Shown here one piece after another: positions 10,870 to 21,700 of a stretch of DNA of 64,000 nt. The stretch's first letter is position 1. Each line of letters opens with the position of its first letter. Under the pieces are notes generated by a model. It worked only from the letters and a program-made list of their open reading frames with translations. It was not told where the DNA came from and did not search any database. Source of the DNA: Paraspadella gotoi (taxonomy: Eukaryota > Chaetognatha); contig CM119267.1 of assembly GCA_051294375.1 (NCBI GenBank), forward strand, positions 21,682,044-21,746,043. Direction: 5' to 3'. The position numbers and the translations under genes were made by a program.

Positions 10870-13800
10870 TCACTCCAGCTCGATGACCATCTCCCGCGCA
10901 TGCGTTTTCCGGTGAAGATTCATCGCGCGTCGGGTCCAAAACGAGCGCGCGCAAGTTCTGTTCAGATCCGAACTCCAATCGCAGGGAATCCTATCGACTT
11001 TCCCGTGCTGAGTCATAAAATGTTCCCTGAGAGCGACGTCCCGATTGTCGGCGTCCAACTTGGAGAAGCAGATGGGGCACCTCTCGACGCCAGCGAAATC
11101 CTCCAGGTGACTCAAGAGGTGAAGTCGGAAGAGGTCTTCATTTAAGACGCCGTCGTTCGAGAATTCGGCGATGCAGAGGAAGCATTTTAGGTTCCGCCTT
11201 TTCGCAAGTTGCTCTTTTGCTAAAGCTTCAAATTGGTTTGGATTAGAATAATGGATTCTGCTTATTGCGGGATTGGTGAGTTTCGCCGATTGGATTGGAC
11301 AAAAGTTGGCGACTTGGGAAGAATGGAGTACATGTGGATTTTTGGGTGGAGGAAGCAATACAGTTACTGGGCGTTGCTGTGAATCGCTCTCTACTGGGAT
11401 GGAATATGAGCCATTGAAGGAGATTGCATTAGTTTCAGTATTGCCGAATTTAACATCTTTATCATTAATATTTTGTCGGGTATCTTGAAACAATAATTTT
11501 CTCAAATGTGGAGGAGCTACTGAGTTTGATTGATTCCTGATTGAATGATGCTGAGGGACTCGATTGGTTCCTGTTGTATTTACAATGGAGTGGTTTGGCT
11601 GTGAATGACTGAATGATGTCCCAAGGTTTCGACTCCTAACGGCGGTCTCATAATCCGGAGGTGGCTGTTGAAACTCGGAAATGCCAAGCTGATATGATGG
11701 AGGTTGCCGAACCTGTTTCCAGGGTCGATGAGAAGCCGTCGGCAAAGTCTGAGAGATGGATTGATGGGAAAGGGAAAATTGTTTTTCAGACGCTGCGTTG
11801 GACGAAATTGTTTTATTTCGCTCGAAATTCGGCGCCGAGTTCATTTTCTGAGTCACGGCGTTGTTTATAAGATACAAATTATTCATGTTATTGTTTGAAT
11901 TCAAAATGGTTTGAGGAGAGGTCTGGTTGGTTTGAGGGTTTATCGCGCTTGAATTCATTTGCATCAAAGGTTCATTGGAAAACTCCGATTTGGAAGTTAC
12001 TAAGTTTCCAGAGCGTAAGGGTTTTTTTTCTTTAATAATCTTCACTTCATCCACGTTTTCATTCCGTTCTTCATCTTGATTTATATTTGCTTCTTCTCGG
12101 TTGAGTACATTGCTATCTTTTTCCAAACTACTTTTATTCTCTTCGAAAGGAGTAATTGATTCGGAGTCAGTATTCACCACTTCAACATTCTTCGCAGACT
12201 TCGTTTCAATATTGGATTTTCGGTTTATTAATTCATTATTTTTAAAATTCACCGAGATTTGTAAGTCATTTTGGGACGAAAAACTTTCATTAGGATCCGT
12301 GATGATAGTGATCGAAGGGAGCGAATTTTGTGGTGAGCGAGATTGTCTTGATTCATTTTGTGAAATTTGATTATTCCTCGTTACTGTTGACACTGTTGTC
12401 GTTGTTACGGGCTGTGATATAGAAAAACGTGAGACGACTGACAAAGGCAGACGAGACAAGCAAATTTTGACTGGACGTAATAAATTCATTAATTGCCTCA
12501 TTGATTGTTTTTTAGATTGTCTTGTCTTTTTATGTTTATTATATTTCGATGCTACGCTGCCTAAATTCTTTGGTTTCTTGGAATAATTATCCAAACTGTT
12601 TTGAGCAAAATCTAAGCCCGATTCATGGAATGTTTCATTTCTTTCGAATTCCTTTGTTTGTTTGTTATGGTTGGATTCTTGATTAGTATTTGAATCTTCA
12701 AATCCCTCATCGTTTCCAGAGTAATCATCCTCTAAAGCTTGCTCGTCCAATTTCTCAGAAATGTCCGCCACGCTTTCTTCGATCCTCAATCCGTCGGCTC
12801 TGCTTTGGTCATCGACTAACAAAGGACCATCTTCACTACTATAGACCTCGAAACCTTTTTCGTGATAAAGTCTCATACCTTCTTCCATTTCTACATCATC
12901 AATCCGCGTCGGTATTACTTTATCAGTGGACAGTTTATCATCAAAGGTACACGTGTCAAAGTCATTTCCTTTAAAACTTTCTTTTTCCATAAAACTGCCT
13001 CGAATTGGCCTTAAACCCGCTTCAACTACTTCGTCGAGATCCTCCGTTTCCGAACTTAAAGAATTATGATTGACATCACCAGCACTCAGTTCGATGCTTT
13101 CCTTCGATGTCCCTGTCTTTAATAATCCGGCATCTTCCATTATTTCATCGCCAATCTCTGCTTCAGTTCCATCTTCGAAGGATTGATTCGCAACATTGTC
13201 AGTACCATTTTCCTCTGAATTCTCATCCATGTGGCTCCAAATCTCTGGCATCATTTTAGTACTATTCTCTCTTTCTTCTATTGACAGAGAGTGGGTCTGT
13301 CCATCGTCAAAGATTGTATTACTGATTTCATTGTATTCCATCTCTCCTTCTTGATTTTCCGATTTATTATCATAAGTAAAATCATCCACAATTGTTTCGT
13401 CAACTGCCTCAGCTTCCTCCACTTTGAAAGGTCCGTCTTCAAGCTGAGAATTTTTCTCCGTATTTGAATAATTGCAATAACCAAGCTCTGAATTGTTTTC
13501 CTCCATATTTGAATAATTGAAATAACCAAGCTCTGTATTGCTTTCCTCCATATTTGAATAATTGCAATAACCAAGCTCTGAATTGTTTTCCTCCATATTT
13601 GAATAATTGCAATAACCAAGCTCTGAATTGTTTTCCACCATATTTGAATAATTTCTATCACCAAGGTCTGAATTGTTTTCCTCCATATTTGAATCATTAC
13701 TTTCACCAAGTTCTAAATTATTTTCCTCCTCAAATTCAACTTCCTCTAAAACTGTTGTATTTTCATAGTCGACAACAACATTTGCCAAACTCTCTTCAAA

Positions 13801-15774
13801 ATGTTGTTCAGTAAAATCTTCCATGAACGCAGATGTGTGATTCGAAGAGAGAGCAGAGTCGGTGACAGGTGAATCCATTTCCTCATCAACTCGTTCTTCA
13901 TACTCAGTGACTTGCTGAGAGGCTTCGCGTGAAACCTGAACCTCTCGGATCATCTCTTTAAGATCGCGGGTGGTCACCTTGGGATCAAACCTTGTCGTCG
14001 TGCCGAAAAGATGACCAAACTGTTTTTTCCGGGTAAACTTTTCCCTGCAGCCCGTTGTCGATTGGCGGATGCTGGAAATGGTTTCCTCGAGGCTGTTGAT
14101 CAGTGATTTGAGATTGGAAGGCTGAGAGAAGAAATCACTGCGTCTCACAGCATTTTCAATGTCGAACAGTTCGTTGGAATTTTGAGTCCTCAAGCGATGC
14201 TTCGTCAGCGACCTCATGGCCTCCCAATACTTGGAACCTTTTCTAAAGATAGACTTGCTCATGTGGAGAGTCGCGAGCCGGTCGAGAGAGGCCTCGTCTA
14301 GGGCGTCGGAGGGTGGTTGTTGGTGATGCTGTTTATGTTCAGATTTTGAAGGTCGTCGAGGCTGTTGTTGAGGTAGATTAATATTTTGGGAAACCTCTAT
14401 GCTATGAAGTCTCACTGTCTCATCAAAGGGCACTTTTTTGGCGTCGTTGTCGTTCTCGTCGTTGTCATCTTCATTGTCGTCGTCATTCTCTTTCCCAGGA
14501 ACATAGTCTTTGTCTTTGTCATCGTCGTCAACGCCGTCGTGGTCAACGTCGTCCTCTCGATCTTCGTCATAATCGAATGTAATCTTTTTCGTCTGCCTCA
14601 ATTGTCTCCGCGGTCGAAGTCGCTTTAAAATTCTCGTTGGCGAAAGAGATTCGTTCGTCGATGTTGTCATAGTCGTCGTACTCATCATCGTCGTCGACGT
14701 CTTCGTTGTAATCGAAGTAGTTGCAGAAGTAGTCGTCGTCGAACTTGAGGGCGTGGCATGAATGGTTGAAGTTAGTGGATCCTCGTGATAATGCAAAGGC
14801 GTTTTTGTCTCACGATCGACAAGTTTGGTCGGCGTATGCCTTGTTGAATGTGGCGGCGAACGCCTCGGCGAATGCGTCGGCGAATGCGTCGGCGAACGCG
14901 AAGACAAATGCGTCGGTGAATGCGTCGGCGAATGCGAGGTTTCCGACTTTGTCTCGATCAAGTGAGTTTCTTCGTGAAGTTTGAGACTCGATTCATCCGC
15001 AAAATTTTTGCCGCAGAGGAAACAGGGAAAAGTAGAGTAAGGCATTTTGTCGAGTTTGTTGAAGAAATCAAGACCGAATTGTTGGGTAATGTCTTTGTTG
15101 GGTTTGTCGACACTTTCTTGGGGATAATTTATAACTTTTAAAAGAGAAGGTGTTTTTGTCTCACAATCGACCAGTTTGGTCGGCATATGCCTTGTCGAAT
15201 GTGGCAGCAAATGCGTCGGCGAATGAGTCGGCAAATGTGGCGGAGAATGCATCGGCGAATGCATCGGCGAATGCGTTGGCAAGGTTTCCGACTTTGTCTC
15301 AATCAAATGAGTTTTTTCATGAAGTTTGAGACTCGATTCGTCCGCCAAATTTTCGCCACAGAGGAAACAGAGAAAATTAGAGTAAGGCATTTGGTCGAGT
15401 TCATTGAAGAAATCGAGACCAAATTGTTGGGTATTGTCTTTGTCGGGTTCGTCGACACTTTCTTGGGGATTTTCTTCTTGGGACTGCATGACCTCGTCGA
15501 GTTTGAAGGGGGAATCCGGGGCGGGACAACTTGATGGATCATCTTGGTGATCATCGTTGTGGTCATCGTGGTGATCCAACTGATCATCGCTGAGATCATC
15601 GTGGTGATCAAACTGATCATCGTGGTGATCATCGCTGTGATCATCGTGGTGATCAAATTGACCATCGTGGTGATCATCGTTGTGATCATCGTGGTGATCA
15701 AACTGGTCACCGTGGTGATCGTCGATGGATCCGAGAGTCAAATTGATCAAGGAATTTTTCTCGGTCGATTCCAT
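10870..15774 (-). CDS. Large acidic C2H2 zinc-finger protein, single exon
   Basis: An uninterrupted 1634-codon frame with no introns. Residues about 18-85 are a His/Asp repeat (DHHDD units). Two canonical C2H2 fingers of the form CFLCGxNxADESSLKLHExTH lie near 134-155 and 250-271. Each is in a tandemly duplicated block of about 110-120 residues that also holds FGLDFFNxLDxMPYS and a (T/M)HSP repeat. An acidic region follows, then a block rich in basic residues (RKGSKYWEAMRSLTKHR) and six 15-residue repeats (YSNMEENNSELGYCN) at about 682-771. PPSY and PPDY near 1380-1400 are WW-domain ligands. The C-terminal 110 residues hold three further Cys/His clusters (CFLC..HLLSH, CPIC..HFMTQH, CDW..C..HRKTH). 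The start ATG gives MESTEKN. A nuclear regulatory role is inferred from the fingers only; I do not recognise an orthologue. Confidence 0.75.
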   Translation of the reverse strand: MESTEKNSLINLTLGSIDDHHGDQFDHHDDHNDDHHDGQFDHHDDHSDDHHDDQFDHHDDLSDDQLDHHDDHNDDHQDDPSSCPAPDSPFKLDEVMQSQEENPQESVDEPDKDNTQQFGLDFFNELDQMPYSNFLCFLCGENLADESSLKLHEKTHLIETKSETLPTHSPMHSPMHSPPHLPTHSPTHLLPHSTRHMPTKLVDCETKTPSLLKVINYPQESVDKPNKDITQQFGLDFFNKLDKMPYSTFPCFLCGKNFADESSLKLHEETHLIETKSETSHSPTHSPTHLSSRSPTHSPTHSPRRSPPHSTRHTPTKLVDRETKTPLHYHEDPLTSTIHATPSSSTTTTSATTSITTKTSTTMMSTTTMTTSTNESLSPTRILKRLRPRRQLRQTKKITFDYDEDREDDVDHDGVDDDDKDKDYVPGKENDDDNEDDNDENDNDAKKVPFDETVRLHSIEVSQNINLPQQQPRRPSKSEHKQHHQQPPSDALDEASLDRLATLHMSKSIFRKGSKYWEAMRSLTKHRLRTQNSNELFDIENAVRRSDFFSQPSNLKSLINSLEETISSIRQSTTGCREKFTRKKQFGHLFGTTTRFDPKVTTRDLKEMIREVQVSREASQQVTEYEERVDEEMDSPVTDSALSSNHTSAFMEDFTEQHFEESLANVVVDYENTTVLEEVEFEEENNLELGESNDSNMEENNSDLGDRNYSNMVENNSELGYCNYSNMEENNSELGYCNYSNMEESNTELGYFNYSNMEENNSELGYCNYSNTEKNSQLEDGPFKVEEAEAVDETIVDDFTYDNKSENQEGEMEYNEISNTIFDDGQTHSLSIEERENSTKMMPEIWSHMDENSEENGTDNVANQSFEDGTEAEIGDEIMEDAGLLKTGTSKESIELSAGDVNHNSLSSETEDLDEVVEAGLRPIRGSFMEKESFKGNDFDTCTFDDKLSTDKVIPTRIDDVEMEEGMRLYHEKGFEVYSSEDGPLLVDDQSRADGLRIEESVADISEKLDEQALEDDYSGNDEGFEDSNTNQESNHNKQTKEFERNETFHESGLDFAQNSLDNYSKKPKNLGSVASKYNKHKKTRQSKKQSMRQLMNLLRPVKICLSRLPLSVVSRFSISQPVTTTTVSTVTRNNQISQNESRQSRSPQNSLPSITIITDPNESFSSQNDLQISVNFKNNELINRKSNIETKSAKNVEVVNTDSESITPFEENKSSLEKDSNVLNREEANINQDEERNENVDEVKIIKEKKPLRSGNLVTSKSEFSNEPLMQMNSSAINPQTNQTSPQTILNSNNNMNNLYLINNAVTQKMNSAPNFERNKTISSNAASEKQFSLSHQSISQTLPTASHRPWKQVRQPPSYQLGISEFQQPPPDYETAVRSRNLGTSFSHSQPNHSIVNTTGTNRVPQHHSIRNQSNSVAPPHLRKLLFQDTRQNINDKDVKFGNTETNAISFNGSYSIPVESDSQQRPVTVLLPPPKNPHVLHSSQVANFCPIQSAKLTNPAISRIHYSNPNQFEALAKEQLAKRRNLKCFLCIAEFSNDGVLNEDLFRLHLLSHLEDFAGVERCPICFSKLDADNRDVALREHFMTQHGKVDRIPCDWSSDLNRTCARSFWTRRAMNLHRKTHAREMVIELE
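13461..13730 (-). repeat. Six 45-bp in-frame minisatellite units
   Basis: Units start at about 13461, 13506, 13551, 13596, 13641 and 13686. The period is a multiple of three and each unit encodes a variant of YSNMEENNSELGYCN. The second unit from the low-coordinate end carries substitutions (tgaaataacc, tgtattgctttcc). Copy number may vary without breaking the frame. Confidence 0.9.
14750..15480 (-). repeat. Tandem duplication inside the C2H2 gene
   Basis: Two diverged direct copies of about 330-350 bp (about 14790-15130 and 15140-15480). Each encodes the ESVDxPxKDxTQQFGLDFFN block, one C2H2 finger, HLIETKSET, an HSP repeat and TRHxPTKLVDxETKTP. The duplication created the second finger. Confidence 0.85.
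15535..15730 (-). repeat. His/Asp-coding minisatellite
   Basis: Tandem copies of a gatcatcgtggtgatca-like unit, in frame with the C2H2 protein, encoding DHHDDH/DDQFDHH repeats near its N-terminus. Confidence 0.85.
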
Positions 15775-16165
15775 GAATATGTATGAAGTTTTTTTTAGAG
15801 CGCCTGTTGTATGTATTAAATAAAACGATTATAATAGTAATTGTGCTTGTCTTTCCCTCTAAACTAAATACATTTTATTTAACGTGTGACAAAAAATAAG
15901 ATGTTTAAGTAACTACAAATGTTATCAGACGTGTTTTAAGCATTTTTTCACAACTTGAGATAGTATTGGCTTAAAAAAAAATAATTTAGTTTAGTAGTTT
16001 TCTAATATTTAGCCGATTTCCCCGGAATAATCAAAACTGGATGTCGCGGTGTAGGAGCTGTAACCTTGTAAAGCAAACAATACAATAGCGCTTGGGCTTG
16101 GGAATTCAGCTGCTTCAACAAAAGAATAACACGTTGAAGAACGAGCAGACGCGATTTTGAGAGTG

Positions 16166-16167
<2 letters not shown>
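15775..16167. other. Upstream region of the C2H2 gene, no gene seen
   Basis: AT-rich sequence that would hold the promoter and 5' UTR of the minus-strand C2H2 gene. I see no clear promoter motif and no gene-like frame. Confidence 0.4.

Positions 16168-16218
<51 letters not shown>
16168..16218. repeat. (GA)n microsatellite
   Basis: Perfect GA run of about 50 bases. Confidence 0.95.
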
Positions 16219-16219
<1 letters not shown>

Positions 16220-16394
16220 ATAAAATTTGTATCTGGAACTTGTCTGAGTGATAATGCCAGTTTTTTAAGTTTTTAACTCAAAAAAGTTTACTCTGTGCAA
16301 GTCTTTGGTTTCTGTACTAAGGTTTTTGTCTTACTCTTGACTGAATCGTTTGTTGCCAGATTTTCTTCGATTCCATGGAGTAGATTAAACAGCT

Positions 16395-16476
16395 GCAGTG
16401 ATGGCCGAGTGGTTAAGGCGTCAGACTCGAAATCTGATAGGGTTTCCCTGCGCAGGTTCGAATCCTGTTCACTGCG
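16395..16476 (+). tRNA. tRNA-Ser (anticodon CGA)
   Basis: 82 nt with a 7-bp acceptor stem (GCAGTGA pairs with TCACTGC), A box TGGCCGAGTGGTTAAGG, anticodon stem CAGA/TCTG with loop CTCGAAA, a long variable arm typical of serine tRNA, and B box GGTTCGAATCC. No intron. Discriminator G. Confidence 0.97.
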
Positions 16477-16581
16477 ATAACTTTTGTATTTAATAGATGG
16501 TAACTGTAAGCGTTTTAATAAAAAAATTCTTTTAATTAGCATTTAAGGATACATTTTTGTTCTTAATCTTAAAAAAAAACA

Positions 16582-16653
16582 CTCCCCGGCGGGGAATCGA
16601 ACCCCGGTCTCTCGCGTGACAGGCGAGGATACTCACCACTATACTACCGAGGA
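16582..16653 (-). tRNA. tRNA-Asp (anticodon GTC)
   Basis: 72 nt on the minus strand with acceptor TCCTCGG/CCGGGGA (one G-U), A box TAGTATAGTGG, anticodon loop CTGTCAC, and B box GGTTCGATTCC. It is convergent with the tRNA-Ser gene about 105 bases away. Confidence 0.97.
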
Positions 16654-18180
16654 CTATAGAATGTAGTAACTATAGATTGACGTAAACTAAGATAGGTTTG
16701 CAAATTTTATATCATTTACCCATTGCCTCATTAATTATAGAATTTTTATTCATATTTAAAAAGAAATAAATTTTCCTAAAATAGTTTTTGGTTTCCAAGG
16801 TTCTCCATTCAGTATTCTTGTTATAAAAAAAATCTTAATTCAATTCATTTTTCTTTTCCAATTTATCTTTAATTCTTGTCGCCTTGAAATTTGACATTTC
16901 GTCTCACTTCCTACGATTTCAACCTTCAACTCTATTTATCGGAACCAGTCAAATAATTAGGTGGCGTTCGAGATTTTTAATCTCACAAAACAAACAAACT
17001 TGCTCGTTCTTTTAATACGTACAAATTGAATGAGAGAAAAATAGGGGCAAAAAAAAAAGGTATTCTAAGGATTAGCACAGAAAAGTCATATCAATACAAC
17101 AGAGTTAATGACATTAACAGTAAAAGGAGGTTTCACTTAGTGGTTAAAATCGAAAAGAAGACAACCACTCCACTGACCTTAGTTCTTTCACTCCGTAAGA
17201 CTGTTGGAAAAAAATGTATTGGTTCTCTTTTCTCCTAACTCGGAAGATTTAATGAAGAGAATCGATAACCGTAACCATTCAATCAATCAATCAATTACAT
17301 TGGTTGATCAGGAATACGATATAAAAATGGTTCAGAAAATTATTTACTTCAGATCGACAAAAGGGCAAAACAAAACTTAAGTAATTTAAAATTACAAAAT
17401 GTACTCGAAAATGATCTTATCTTCTCACGCGCGGCCCGAGTCAGTGTTTTGCTACGGCCGCAAATATTCGACGTCACATGACGGGGCCATTGGTCAATGG
17501 TCATGCTCTTTCTGATGGTCTTACCGCCGATTTACGACGAATTCATTACGTAACTTTGTTTTCGTAACGATGAGATTTTGTTTGTATTGTGAAATGGACG
17601 TCAATCGATCGATATCTTGATCGCTTATCTCGTTATCTTCGGCGTGAAGTCGAGCATTTTCATTTTAAAAATTAAGGCTATATTACAGGGGTGGGGATTT
17701 AATGTAAAAATTCGGTAAAAACTCGTTCACCAACCGTAAGTTCCGGGATCAATCCTTCACGCAGGTAAACACGCAAGTAACATGGGGTGGTCCTTAGCTG
17801 CCAGATGCCTCACACATGTCTCTCATTTCCATATCCCCACATTCTTTATTAATATTATTAATATTAATATTATTATTATTAGTATTATTCTTGCTGAAAA
17901 TTCGAAAGGTATGTCTCAAGCGTAATTCCTCTTGTGTGGGCCTTTTTGTGAACGTGAAGTCTTTGATGACGTGATTCGGCCAAAGGTTGAAATCCAGTGA
18001 AGTCGCGACGAAGTGAAACGGAAGTGAATTTTCGAGAAAAGAGAAAATGGGTTTGATTCCTGTTTCGTAGATTAAAAATTAATGATTTAAAAAATAACTA
18101 ATGGTTAAACGAATGTTCCTCTAATTAAATTTTTTTTAAATTTTTCCTTCGATGCTCTATGGCGAATCGATTTTCCTCGC

Positions 18181-18215
<35 letters not shown>

Positions 18216-18776
18216 TCAGAAACTCATTTACTTGTGTCTGGGATTTCTAACCAGTCGTTCTAAAAACAATGGCGAAGGGTTAAGCCGGTAAACAAAAAAA
18301 GGAGAAAAGAGAGACAGAGAGAGAGAGACAAAAAAGAGAGGAAAGAGAGAGATAAAAAAAGAAAAGTGTGACAGATCGAAAAAGGAAGTAAAAATTTCGG
18401 AGTCTAGACTTTCTCCTCGTTTCCTTTTCTATCTCAAGTTGACGCAATCCAACATTTTTATTGACGATTTTCTTTAATTCTTCCTTCAAAAACAAAAATA
18501 TAACCTGAAAAAAAAAAAAAAATCCGGCTTGACTCCGCCCTATCTTTCTTCTCGTTCGCTTCGCCCAATGAGACGGAAATCTTCGGTTTTCCATTAATCA
18601 AGATCGCCTCTCATTTTTCGACTCCTCATTTTCAACTCAATCCTCATTTTCAACTCTCTACTGAAAACTGGTTGAGGTTTTTCTTTTTTCTTCGGCAGAT
18701 TTTTTAATTATTATTTTATATTTTCATAAAATTACGCGTTTAATAAAATAGTCATAAATTTACGAATAATCAAACA
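16654..18776. other. Intergenic region upstream of the OATP gene
   Basis: No gene-like frame found. It contains an (AATC)n stretch near 17279, an ATT/AAT-rich run at 17850-17890, a (GA)n run at 18184-18211 and a GA-rich stretch at 18300-18345. The last few hundred bases should include the OATP promoter and 5' UTR. I see no decisive core promoter motif. Confidence 0.5.
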
Positions 18777-21700
18777 ATGAGTGGAAAACAATCGCGATTG
18801 GACGCCGACGGACGAAAGGTGACGGACGGATGTCAGATCGAAATTCTGGGATGGAAACCTTTTCTCAGCGTCAGGTCAGTGACTATTAATTTTGGGGTCA
18901 ATGACTTTTATGGCATCTTTTGGAGAATTGATTGATTGATTGATTGATTGATTCGCCGATTGACTTTATTGATTTATTTTTTTATTGAATTCTTTTTTTG
19001 ATTTATCTCTTTAGCGATAGATTACTTTGATGAATTTCAGATTAAAATCTTCTTTAATTTTTTTTTTCCAATCAATTTTCTCATTGATCAACTTCCATAT
19101 TGATTCATTTACTAATTAATTTCTTTACTATCTATTTCTTTTCACGATTTATTTTCATTTGACTGTTTTATTGATCGATTCCATTCTCAACCAAATCTCT
19201 CCCATCTTACAGATTCTTCGTCTTGATGTACGGACTGATGGAACTGGCGATGATAATGTTCTTCGCTTATTACAAATCCATCATCACTCAACTGGAGAAA
19301 CAATTTAAACTTTCCGCCGCCACGTTGGGCATCATTGACACTTCCAACGATTGGTAAGAAATTAACTGATTTTTTTTTATCAGCTAAACATTTAACAAAA
19401 ATCATATTAAATACTAGAAATGGAAACTAAGAATAACAATTGCGGAAACGAATTATGGACATTCGAGTCTGGTCAAGGGACCACTGGACCTGAGAAGGAT
19501 TGTTTTGTTGCCATAGTCACATGCACAAATCTCTTGCTTTTTTCATAATGAAATTGATATTTAACTTTCTTAAAAATTATACAATAAATATTCATTCATG
19601 AATTAGGCATTAGGCACTCTTGCCTTGGACTTTGAAAAGATTATCACGTTTTCTTAGTTTTGCTATTTATATCTTCTATTTCCGATTTATGATTTTTTTT
19701 TATTCCTTTTACTAATTGTAAGTATTATCTTTTCGTAATAATTTTAATACATTCACGTCCCCTCCCTGACAATCCCCCCCAACTTCCTTTCAAAGGTCTA
19801 ACGTCCTTTTCGGCGTCTTCATCGCCTACTTCGGCGCCCACGTCCACCGGCCCCGCGGGATGGCGCTGGGGATGCTCGTCGCTTTCTGCGGATCCGTCTT
19901 CATGTTCCTTCCGCATTACTTGTCCGATCCTTATCGGTTCGACGGGCAGGACCTCGCCGAGGAGGATCCCGGTGAGATGGGGCAGGAAGGGGGTCAGGAT
20001 TCATTCTTCTGGATTGATGTAAAATAGCATTAATACTTCACTGTTAGGTTATTTTTTTTTTGAAACCACAACTCATAAAATAAAATTAAAAGTAACAATT
20101 TTTATATTGGTTGTACCAATTTCATTAAGTAAAATTAAGTAGAAATCCACAAACTCGAAAATAACAACAACAACCCCCCCCCCTCGCCCGCCCGCCAGCC
20201 TCCGACATCTGCGTTCCGCGCAACTGGACGGCGGCCATGGCGGCGGAGCACGCTTGCTCCGACGAGGCGTTGGAGGACGAGCGCCGCAGCCTCGAAGGAT
20301 CCTCCATGTGGAAGGTCATGCTGGTCGGTCAGTTCATCTACGGACTAGGGTCGGCTTGCGTCGGGCCTTTCGGGGTGAGGATAACTATAGATTGTACAAA
20401 CTTTCACCAAGGAGGAAGAAGTGTAATAGTCTTGACATAAAGAAACAAAACCAGATGTAATGTCTAAACCGATTCTAATTTACTTTTAAAAATATTTAAA
20501 ATATCGCAGTTATATTGAACCTCTCTTTGCCTCGCTATTCAAAATACTTTTGTGTTTACTAGCCACTAGTTTTTAACTAAGCCTTTTTTTTTTACTATTA
20601 AGATCTCCTACATCAACGAGGCGGCCTACCGACACAACACTCCCATGTACTTGGGTGCCTTGTTCATGCTAGCCTTACTGGGTCCAGCTTGCGGTTACAT
20701 CCTGGGTTCGGCGATGATCGACATTTGGGTTGAGTTCGATCGAACGGAGACTAACATCACTTCGGAGGATCCAAGGTTTGTCTTTTTGTTTTTAGTTTTT
20801 CGATTTGTTTTTTATAGTCACTGCCTTTTGGCGACGAAAATTTGTCCTCATATTGTTTCATGTCCGGTTGGTTGTCCGCGGACAGTAAGTCAGAAGTTTG
20901 ATTCACTCGAAATTCATTTTCTCGAGCTCAAAAACCAGCTTTTTTGGCATCGTTTTTTACCTTGTATGCTCATGGTTTTAGTATGGATGGATCTCATTCT
21001 GATTGTCTGGCTATCTTTGTCTACAAATATTTTCTACAGTTGGGTCGGCGCCTGATGCCTGCTAACATTTTTTCATATTCTTTAGTTTACTACAGGCTAT
21101 TGGCTGATTACATTTTTATTTCGCTTTACATTTTTTCATCAGATTCATAATCACAAAAACAGAAATAAGACAGAACGGTACAGCCCAAAGCTCTTCTTGC
21201 AAACTTAAATTTAAAATTACCAGATGAATGAATTGCTCATTTTACCAACCAACCAATTACCAACCAATCAATTTACATCTATAAAATACTACCTCTGCTC
21301 ATCCCTAATTGATATTATTATTTTTAGAATTATTGTCAGCATTATCTCAGCATTATTGAAGTTAGTACATTTTCTCCAGATGGGTGGGCGCCTGATGCCT
21401 GCTTACATTTTCTCATATTCTAACGTTTTCTCCAGATGGGTGGGCGCCTGATGCCTGCTTACATTTTCTCATATTTTAACGTTTTCTCCAGATGGATGGG
21501 CGCCTGATGCCTGCTTACATTTTCTCATATTCTAACGTTTTCTCCAGATGGGTGGGCGACTGATGCCTGCTTACATTTTCTCATATTCTAACGTTTTCTC
21601 CAGATGGGTGGGCGCCTGGTGGTTGGGTTACGTCATCATCTCCTGTCTCCTCTTCCTCACTCTTCTTCCTCTGCTCCTCTTTCCTCGTCATCTGCCGAAA

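Noticed and set aside
14745-14984. Plus-strand frame with Asn-Ala-Ser-Ala repeats
   Set aside because: Antisense of the HSP repeat in the C2H2 gene.
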